From NCBI GenBank assembly GCA_027016915.1, contig JALURJ010000009.1:1-18476 (forward strand): a DNA stretch of 18,476 bases. Reading direction: 5' to 3'. The DNA is from Desulfurococcales archaeon (GTDB taxonomy: Archaea > Thermoproteota > Thermoprotei_A > Sulfolobales > WAQK01). Positions 13,694 to 18,476 of the stretch are shown piece by piece (position 1 is the stretch's first letter; each line of letters starts with the position of its first letter). The notes under the pieces are model-generated. The model did not search any database and was not told where the DNA came from. It saw only the letters and a program-made list of their open reading frames with translations. Position numbers and translations under genes: made by a program.

Positions 13694-15060
13694 GCTTTCA
13701 TCACCAACATCTTTAGTTCCTCTAGGAGGCTCTTAGCCTTGCCGGGACTCTTGGCCTCTATCATTATTCTGAGGACGGGCTCTGTACCGCTGGGTCTGAC
13801 GAGGAACCAGTAGTCCTCGCCTATGACGCGTACCCCGTCTATGGTGACTTGGCGGTGATCGCTGTACTTCTCCCTAACCAGGTTCACAGCTCTCAGTGCC
13901 TTGTCCCTAGTCATGGGGACCTTGGTCTTCAATGGGTAGTATTTGGGGAGCCGGTCGAAAAGCTTGGAGACAGGTTCCTCCTCGCTGGCCATCATCTCCA
14001 GCATTAGGGCCGTGGTCATGGCGGCGTCTCTCACAGGGTGGTGTTTGGGGTACATGAAGCCGCCGTTCTCCTCGAAGCCGCAGAGGCCGCCCTCCTCCAT
14101 AAGCCTCCTAGAAATGTCAACGCTGCCGACCTTCATCCACACCACATCTATGCCCATGGGTTTTAGGAACTCCTCAACCAGGCCGCTGCTGGACACAGCC
14201 GTATAGACTCTCCGCGGAGCGTCGGGCTCCCTCTCTGCCAGGTGTGCGGCTAGCAGGGCGGCGCTACGATCGCCCCAGTGCACGTTGCCCTTCTCGTCGA
14301 TAAATATGGAGCGATCAGCGTCCCCATCGGTACCTACGGCCAGGTCTGCGCCCACCGCCACGGTAACCCTAGCTGTCTCGGCAAGGCTCTCCATTGTCGG
14401 TTCCGGCTCCCTACCTGGAAACGTGGGGTCTAGGTGGCCGTTGAGTGTAACTACCCTGACGCCCAGCCTGCGGAGAACCTGAGGCAGCGCCAGCGCGCCG
14501 ACACTGTTGGCAGGATCTACAAGTATTTTAAAGCCCCAGGACGCTATGGCCTCCCTGTCGACATGGTTTACGATCCCGTCGATATAGGTTTTCAGGACTC
14601 TATCCTCCCTGGCCACCCCGCCTATGAGTTCCTTCCATTCAAGCTTCTTAAACCGGGACTCAAAGAATATTTCCTCGATCTCCCTCTCAGCGCTTCTCGG
14701 GATCTCGACCCCGTCCCGCGCGACCACCTTGATCCCGTTGTATTGGGGAGGGTTGTGGCTGGCTGTGACTATGACAGCGCCGTCGTAGCCTAGCCTTTTC
14801 GTGGCGTACTGGAGGGCTGGGGTGGGTGCTAGCCCGGCGTCACAGACCTCTACACCCGCAGATCTCAGCCCAGCCACAACGGCGTCTCGGATCATCTCGC
14901 CTCCAGCCCTGACGTCGCGCCCAACCAGAACCCTTGATTCCGGGCCAAACCATGTGCCTATGGCCTCTCCAAGCCTCAGGGCAAGTTCGGGTGTAAGCTC
15001 CCTGTTGACAACCCCCCTAACACCATCTGTGCCGAAAAGTCTGCCCACGAAATACACCAT
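13690..15060 (-). CDS. Phosphoglucomutase/phosphomannomutase family enzyme (possibly GlmM-like)
   Basis: Alpha-D-phosphohexomutase that moves phosphate between C1 and C6 of hexose phosphates. All four signature loops are present: phosphoserine Ser101 in TASHNPPQYNG, metal loop GTDGDADR with Asp245, Asp247 and Asp249, sugar loop GFEENGGF at 328-335, and phosphate loop RPSGTEP at 422-428. At 456 residues it is the normal length for archaeal ManB/GlmM proteins. FGTDGVRG at the N-terminus is the GlmM-type opening, but archaeal enzymes of this group often act on glucose, mannose and glucosamine phosphates, so the substrate stays open. The start is ATG 15060, with minus-strand ATTTTAACT around 15083-15091, 27 nt upstream, so the mRNA is probably leaderless. 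It heads an operon with the Trm112-like gene. Confidence 0.93.
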   Translation of the reverse strand: MVYFVGRLFGTDGVRGVVNRELTPELALRLGEAIGTWFGPESRVLVGRDVRAGGEMIRDAVVAGLRSAGVEVCDAGLAPTPALQYATKRLGYDGAVIVTASHNPPQYNGIKVVARDGVEIPRSAEREIEEIFFESRFKKLEWKELIGGVAREDRVLKTYIDGIVNHVDREAIASWGFKILVDPANSVGALALPQVLRRLGVRVVTLNGHLDPTFPGREPEPTMESLAETARVTVAVGADLAVGTDGDADRSIFIDEKGNVHWGDRSAALLAAHLAEREPDAPRRVYTAVSSSGLVEEFLKPMGIDVVWMKVGSVDISRRLMEEGGLCGFEENGGFMYPKHHPVRDAAMTTALMLEMMASEEEPVSKLFDRLPKYYPLKTKVPMTRDKALRAVNLVREKYSDHRQVTIDGVRVIGEDYWFLVRPSGTEPVLRIMIEAKSPGKAKSLLEELKMLVMKA

Positions 15061-15122
15061 TAAGGGATCCAGGCATACTAGTTAAAATGTACTTTCACAA
15101 ATAAAGATGCGGGCGGAGGGTT
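15061..15122. promoter_or_regulatory. Divergent promoter between phosphohexomutase and small membrane protein
   Basis: AGTTAAAAT (15080-15088) reads as a TATA box on the minus strand at leaderless distance from the phosphohexomutase ATG. On the plus strand ACAAATAAAG (15097-15106) is placed about 25 nt before the TTG of the small membrane gene, with GGAGGG at 15115-15120. Confidence 0.4.
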
Positions 15123-15302
15123 TTGGAGCCCCTGGACATCGCTCTAGCAGTAGCTTTCGCAGCTTCGTGGATCTCGATGCTCCTGGGCATAGAGGGCTAC
15201 CGGGGGTGGCGGAGGCTGGTTAGGCTAACGGCGGCGGCGTCAGCAACTCTTCTCATAGCCAAGCTTGCCCTGGACACGCTTGTTAGGCTCGGAATCCTGT
15301 AA
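15123..15302 (+). CDS. Small two-helix membrane protein, 59 residues
   Basis: A short open frame from TTG 15123 to TAA 15300-15302. It encodes two clear hydrophobic helices, LDIALAVAFAASWISMLLGI and LTAAASATLLIAKLALDTLV, separated by a positively charged loop with GYRGWRRLVR, which fits a helical hairpin in the membrane with the loop in the cytoplasm. GGAGGG lies just upstream but only 2 nt from the TTG; a TATA-like AAATAAAG at about 15099-15106 would allow a leaderless start. It fills the otherwise empty stretch between the phosphohexomutase and the MATE gene and precedes the latter by 68 bases on the same strand. No family recognised. A role with the MATE exporter is possible but unproven. 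Confidence 0.55.
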   Translation: MEPLDIALAVAFAASWISMLLGIEGYRGWRRLVRLTAAASATLLIAKLALDTLVRLGIL

Positions 15303-15370
15303 TCCCCCTTGGCAAGCCTTATTTCCCCAGCGTCTCACCGGGGGTTCGGCTCCGAAACACAGGGTGCAGC

Positions 15371-16705
15371 GTGTTGCTGGACAGGAGGATACTGAGGAGG
15401 GCGTGGAGCATAGCCTGGCCCCTCATAGTGGCGGAGGCTGTTGATAGCATACTCTCTGTGACCGACATGTTCTTCGTGTCGAGGCTGGGCGACGAGGCTA
15501 CTGCAGCCATAGGTCTGGCCGGATATGCATCGTGGCTGTTCTTCGTGTCGGTCCAGCTTTTCTATATGGGCGTCCTGGTCCTCGCAGCCCAGGCGTATGG
15601 GGCCGGGAGGCCTGAGGAGGCGTCTCGCGTGCTGGGCGAGTCGCTGCCTTCAGCCTTCCTAACCACGCTCCCCATAACCGTCGCTGGCTATGTGTATAGC
15701 TTTGAGTTCCTCGGGCTTCTGGGCGGCTGGGACCCCGTCACTGTGCCCTTGGCCTCCGACTACTTCAGGGTGCGCGTCCTGGCATTGCCCCTCGTAGCCG
15801 TGACCATGACCATAAGCGCAGCGTTTAGGGCTGTAGGCATGACGAAGCCCGTTATGATGGCAACAGTTTCCGGAGCAGCCGTAAACATTGTTCTAGACCC
15901 TCTCCTGATCTTCGGGCTAGGTCCTTTTCCTCGACTGGGCATAGTGGGAGCAGCTGTGGCCAGCGCCCTCGCTTTTACAGTGGACTTCACCCTCCACGCC
16001 TTCTTCGCCAGGAACCTGCCTTTCCCCGTGAAGGTTGCTGTGCCTGGCTGGGGGGCGCTCAAGGCAGCTAGGATTGGCCTGCCGCCCACTGTGGAGAGAA
16101 CTGTTTTCGCGCTGGGCAACATGGCGTATATAGCCGTGATATCCCGATGCGGTAAAACCGCCCTGGCGGCCCACACCATCGGTATAAGGATAGAGTCCTT
16201 CGCCTACCTGCCTGCCTTCGCCATGAGCGTGGCCGCCTCCAGCCTGGTGGGCCAGGAGACGGGGAGAAGGGACATATCCCTGGCCAAGAAGGTGGGCTGG
16301 GAGGTGGCTAAGGGCACAACGATATTCATGGTGCTGGCAGGCGTGCTTCTGGCAGTACTATCGCCGGTGGCGCCCCACGTTTTCACCGAGACCCCTAGGG
16401 TGCTGTGGCTCTCCATGGTCTACCTGATCCTCGCCGCGGTCAGCGAGCCCTCCTTAGGCCTGGTGATGGCGCTGGCGGGGTCCATCAGGGGTGCTGGCAA
16501 TACGCTGGTGCCTACGGTCGTGAACCTGGCCAGCCTATACCTATTCAGGGTTCTCCCAGCATTCCTGCTGCCGCGCCTTATGCCCCCGGGTCTATGTGCT
16601 GTGGGCGCCTGGCTGGCCATGGACATAGACCTCTTCGCCCGTTCAGCCATATTTCTAGTACTATATAGACGCAGGTTCGAGAAGCTCGCCAGGGTTCTCG
16701 TGTAG
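15371..16705 (+). CDS. MATE-family multidrug/toxin exporter
   Basis: A 444-residue integral membrane protein with about twelve hydrophobic segments in two homologous halves, as in NorM/DinF-type MATE transporters that export organic cations or metabolites in exchange for Na+ or H+. Recognisable blocks are AWPLIVAEAVDSILSVTDMF at the first helix, RVRVLALPLVAVTMTISAAF followed by RAVGMTKPVMMA, NIVLDPLLIFG ending the first half, and SVAASSLVGQETGRRD and GSIRGAGNTLVPT in the second half. The substrate and coupling ion cannot be read. The start is GTG 15371 behind GGGTG at 15362-15366; TTG 15374 is equally spaced for ribosome binding. It lies downstream of the small two-helix membrane gene. Confidence 0.92.
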   Translation: MLLDRRILRRAWSIAWPLIVAEAVDSILSVTDMFFVSRLGDEATAAIGLAGYASWLFFVSVQLFYMGVLVLAAQAYGAGRPEEASRVLGESLPSAFLTTLPITVAGYVYSFEFLGLLGGWDPVTVPLASDYFRVRVLALPLVAVTMTISAAFRAVGMTKPVMMATVSGAAVNIVLDPLLIFGLGPFPRLGIVGAAVASALAFTVDFTLHAFFARNLPFPVKVAVPGWGALKAARIGLPPTVERTVFALGNMAYIAVISRCGKTALAAHTIGIRIESFAYLPAFAMSVAASSLVGQETGRRDISLAKKVGWEVAKGTTIFMVLAGVLLAVLSPVAPHVFTETPRVLWLSMVYLILAAVSEPSLGLVMALAGSIRGAGNTLVPTVVNLASLYLFRVLPAFLLPRLMPPGLCAVGAWLAMDIDLFARSAIFLVLYRRRFEKLARVLV

Positions 16706-16748
16706 AACCGGGAAGAAACATTATACCTTTCGCCTCCACAAGTGTTTA

Positions 16749-16803
16749 TGGATGATGAAGGCTAGATATGCGGAGCTGTGAAGAAGGTTTCTGGTGCTGA
16801 CAC
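16749..16803 (+). ncRNA. Candidate archaeal C/D box guide sRNA
   Basis: All four boxes occur in order with canonical spacing: C box ATGATGA (16752-16758), 12-nt guide AGGCTAGATATG, D' box CGGA (16771-16774), 3-nt spacer, C' box GTGAAGA (16778-16784), 12-nt guide AGGTTTCTGGTG, D box CTGA (16797-16800). C and D are perfect; C' and D' each differ from consensus at one base, which is common. A TATA-like ATTATAC at about 16720-16726 predicts transcription starting at about 16749, just before the C box. By the N+5 rule the D guide would direct 2'-O-methylation of the A in CACCAGAAACCU and the D' guide of the second U in CAUAUCUAGCCU. The targets are not identified. The terminal stem is weak. Confidence 0.6.
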
Positions 16804-16915
16804 GGCCTAATAGGATTCTGTATGGCTCGTTGTTAATTCTTAGTAATCTTCCGGTAACTGGTTAATAAAAATACATATTAACTAAATTATTACCTAAAAT
16901 AACGGTGTGTGCCCT
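16804..16915 (+). promoter_or_regulatory. AT-rich promoter-like stretch before the broken methyltransferase gene
   Basis: The most AT-rich part of the window. It has an inverted repeat GTTAAT (16861-16866) and ATTAAC (16877-16882) separated by 10 nt, another GTTAAT at 16832-16837, and CCTAAAATAAC (16893-16903), a TATA candidate about 20-25 nt before TTG 16916. No open frame of note. Confidence 0.35.
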
Positions 16916-17515
16916 TTGGAAAGCACAGTACACTACCTCCTTTACGCCTCTACCGCTATCCTAGCACTGCTATCGGTACATGCGTTGCACGAGACGAGGA
17001 AACACTATGAGCTGGGATCTCCTCTCCCGGCGCGTGTTTCTGCCGAGTAGCTCGTAGTTGACGTCTTGGAAGTCGCGGTAATAGTGGTTTCATCGGCGTA
17101 TGGTTTGTGGAGACTTCCCTGGGAGGCGTGGGTATTGGAGGCTGGCGGGCTGTTTTAGCCTTGGCGGGAGTGATTCTCATGCTAGCCGGTATGTGGGAGT
17201 TCCGATCAACACGCAGAATTCTTGGGATGGAGGTTTCAGGCCTTATATCAACGGGTATTTATAAGCTGAGCAGGAACCCTCAGTTTCTCGGTTGGTTCAT
17301 GCTGGTCGTAGGCGTAGCTCTGGCCAGCTCCTCCGCCTATGCACTCCTCATAGCCCTGGTAACCGTGGTCTCCGGCCACCACTACATCACCCGCCTGGAG
17401 AAGCCTTACCTGGAACGAGTTTTCGGGGAGGAGTACCTGAGGTACAAAGGGGGCCCCGAGGTATTGGGGGACGGAAACCTTAATCACTCGGCCAAGCCTC
17501 TCATTACAAAGGTAG
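16916..17515 (+). pseudogene. Isoprenylcysteine/phospholipid methyltransferase-like membrane gene, disrupted
   Basis: Read as one gene this gives about 200 residues and five membrane helices, the normal plan of ICMT/PEMT-type proteins, but the frame is broken. Segment 1 starts at TTG 16916 (helix YLLYASTAILALLSVHAL) and stops at TAG 17048-17050. The same frame resumes with a second helix VVDVLEVAVIVVSSAYGLW to about 17130. The coding sense then shifts to the next frame (WRAVLALAGVILMLAG, then the family hallmark TGIYKLSRNPQFLGWF and FGEEYLRYK) until the run of five G at 17449-17453. There it shifts back: the first frame supplies APRYWGTETLITRPSLSLQR and TAG at 17513-17515, 12 bases before the Nudix ATG. 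The two frame changes compensate (one base lost near GGG 17130-17132, one G gained at 17449-17453). This could be decay, read errors or recoding. Confidence 0.65.
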
Positions 17516-17619
17516 GAGTTCGGCGCCATGACGGAGAACGCGCCTGGCAGGGAAAGCGTAGATGCCGCCGTACTTATACTGCTCTCAGGCGAACCCCCCT
17601 ATGTCCTGCTGGTCCGTAA
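17107..17619 (+). CDS. Longest intact frame of the broken methyltransferase gene
   Basis: This is the piece an automatic caller would report, from GTG 17107. Residues about 14-115 hold the real core of an isoprenylcysteine/phospholipid methyltransferase-like protein: one helix, the GIYKLSRNPQFLGWF motif, a helical hairpin, and ERVFGEEYLRYK. The first dozen residues (Gly-rich) and everything after YKG at about residue 115 look like out-of-frame translation: the tail is Arg-rich, has no family resemblance and runs 92 bases into the Nudix gene. I therefore treat the true gene as the composite described for 16916-17515. If this frame is nonetheless expressed, it would lack the first two helices. 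Confidence 0.35.
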   Translation: METSLGGVGIGGWRAVLALAGVILMLAGMWEFRSTRRILGMEVSGLISTGIYKLSRNPQFLGWFMLVVGVALASSSAYALLIALVTVVSGHHYITRLEKPYLERVFGEEYLRYKGGPEVLGDGNLNHSAKPLITKVGVRRHDGERAWQGKRRCRRTYTALRRTPLCPAGP

Positions 17620-18058
17620 GTCATGCACCGATGCATCGCCCTGGGCCTGCGATATCGCCTTTCCCGGCGGCAGGGTGAAGAGGGGAGAGTCTCCCGAGGA
17701 GACTGCCGTGAGGGAGGCGTGGGAGGAGGCGGGTGTCTGGCCCGGCTATGTTAGGATCATTGCACGTCTACCGGTGCACAGGACGAGGCTGAGAGGCATA
17801 AGGGTGCTGCCCGTTATTGGAAGGGTTGCCGGGCCCGTGGAGGCTAGGGTGAGGAGCAGCGAGATTGACCACGTTTTTTGGGTGAGACTTGAGGATCTAT
17901 GGGGAAGGGAGCCTGGAACAATAATGCACCCGCGGAGGGGCCCGGTTAAGGGGGTTAGGCTGGGCGATGGCATGGTTCTATGGGGTCTCACGCTGAGGAT
18001 AATTAACTCCCTACGGGAGGCTCTTGGACAGCTTCAAGCCCGGGGCGGGCTCACTTAA
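17528..18058 (+). CDS. Nudix hydrolase, CoA diphosphatase-like
   Basis: Hydrolyses a nucleoside diphosphate linked to another group. The full Nudix box GX5EX7REUXEEXGU runs from Gly48 to Val70, with metal-binding Glu63, Glu66 and Glu67. The sequence just before it, SPWACDIAFPGGR, and the ending LWGLTLRIINSL match the CoA-type subgroup (COG0494, NUDT7/8-like), which cleaves CoA or acyl-CoA to phosphopantetheine and 3',5'-ADP; this substrate call is by resemblance only. At 176 residues it is of normal size, with no signal peptide. ATG 17528 is preceded by TAGGAG about 10 nt upstream. It begins 12 bases after the reconstructed stop of the methyltransferase gene, so the two were probably one transcription unit. 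Confidence 0.9.
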   Translation: MTENAPGRESVDAAVLILLSGEPPYVLLVRKSCTDASPWACDIAFPGGRVKRGESPEETAVREAWEEAGVWPGYVRIIARLPVHRTRLRGIRVLPVIGRVAGPVEARVRSSEIDHVFWVRLEDLWGREPGTIMHPRRGPVKGVRLGDGMVLWGLTLRIINSLREALGQLQARGGLT

Positions 18059-18102
18059 TAGTCATCCTACATAGCATGTACTGCAGGCAAGTGGTGCTAA
18101 CC

Positions 18103-18476
18103 ATGCTTGTAGGGTTGGACGAGCTCGGATCCATACTGCGCCGACTTGAGGGACGTGGCTATAAGGCGTACGGCGAGCTCAGGGGTTTGAGAATAGACTA
18201 TGGTTTAGCCGAGGCTAGGCTGGCTAGGGTGCAGGGAGACCCTTTTGCCACACCCTCTATCCTGGAGGCGCGCCTCCCTCTGAGAAGGCTTGGCCTCCCC
18301 TCTAGGCTCTATAGGGGCAAGGCCTCCACGCCCTTCACCGACTACGTGGCTAGGCTTGCGTGGAGGGCGGCGGAGAGGCATTCGGGGAAGTGTGGCACGG
18401 GGAATAGCTGTTATCTCGGCTTCCCGGCCCCCGGGCCATGGATATTGCCTCGTTCCTGCGCGGAGCTCCTGGACGG
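18103..18476 (+). CDS. Predicted ATPase of the ABC class (PF09818-like), 3' end outside window
   Basis: The frame is open from ATG 18103 to the window edge, giving 124 residues. GRGYKAYGELRGLRIDYG followed by RVQGDPFATPSILEARLPL is the typical N-terminal part of the archaeal and bacterial ABC_ATPase family (related to MRB1590), with the next blocks PFTDYVARLAWR and GFPAPGPWILPRSCAEL. The Walker A and B motifs would come after the cut. Proteins of this type are soluble and of unknown cellular role; RNA processing is suggested by MRB1590. GGTG at 18093-18096 is the ribosome site. CTTAATAG at 18052-18059 overlaps the Nudix stop and could be the TATA box. GTG 18091 and 18094 are in frame but less well placed. 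Confidence 0.85.
   Translation, partial: MLVGLDELGSILRRLEGRGYKAYGELRGLRIDYGLAEARLARVQGDPFATPSILEARLPLRRLGLPSRLYRGKASTPFTDYVARLAWRAAERHSGKCGTGNSCYLGFPAPGPWILPRSCAELLD

Noticed and set aside
13660..13705. Possible C/D box RNA on the minus strand (GTGATGA followed by CTGA after 10 nt)
   Set aside because: It lies across the coding junction of two genes and has no C' box, no second guide and no D box in range.
17048..17050. In-frame TAG read as pyrrolysine, prompted by the corrinoid protein in the same window
   Set aside because: TAG ends several ordinary genes here (guaA, the kinase, the AOR gene), and two frameshifts in the same gene point to decay or read errors instead.

Overview
The window looks like a piece of a crenarchaeal hyperthermophile chromosome, most like Desulfurococcales-type organisms (Aeropyrum or Pyrodictiaceae relatives). 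This is inferred from protein style and signals; no species is identified. The evidence is moderately high GC, heavy AGG/AGA and ATA codon use, many GTG and TTG starts, GGAGGTGA-type ribosome sites, TATA-like boxes about 27 nt before several starts (suggesting leaderless mRNAs), an archaeal-type C/D box guide RNA, and archaeal gene families (AOR, KptA, Trm112-like, PF09818 ATPase). No tRNA, rRNA, CRISPR array, IS element or phage gene was seen.

Layout. 3-1151: 3' part of a membrane protein. 1195-2763: guaA (fused GMP synthetase). 2799-3476: a stand-alone corrinoid (B12) protein. 3466-4909, minus: a secreted or anchored beta-rich protein and a BioD-like P-loop ATPase, divergent from folE (5033-5629). 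5789-6445: a tandem winged-helix regulator with a palindrome upstream. 6442-7095, minus: KptA/Tpt1, divergent from a PfkB kinase (7156-7956). 8018-11147, minus: EamA transporter, AOR-family tungsten enzyme and its four-cluster ferredoxin subunit, divergent from a beta-hydroxyacid dehydrogenase (11287-12171). 12257-12736: a small winged-helix protein. 12847-15060, minus: a DUF2153-like protein, a Trm112-like zinc protein and a phosphohexomutase. 15123-16705: a 59-aa membrane protein and a MATE exporter. 16749-16803: a candidate C/D box sRNA. 16916-17515: a membrane methyltransferase gene that is intact only if one amber codon and two compensating frameshifts are ignored. 17528-18058: a CoA-type Nudix hydrolase. 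18103 to the end: an ABC-class ATPase, cut by the window edge.

Most of the window is housekeeping or central metabolism: purine and pterin synthesis, sugar phosphate conversion, aldehyde oxidation, RNA processing. The ferredoxin and AOR genes overlap and clearly form one enzyme unit. Phosphohexomutase and Trm112 also overlap by four bases. The items most worth a second look are the broken methyltransferase, the C/D sRNA, the tandem winged-helix regulator with its operator-like palindrome, the corrinoid protein with no methyltransferase beside it, and the symmetric TATA region between the AOR operon and the dehydrogenase. I did not find a clearly new multi-gene system; most unusual signals are single loci.
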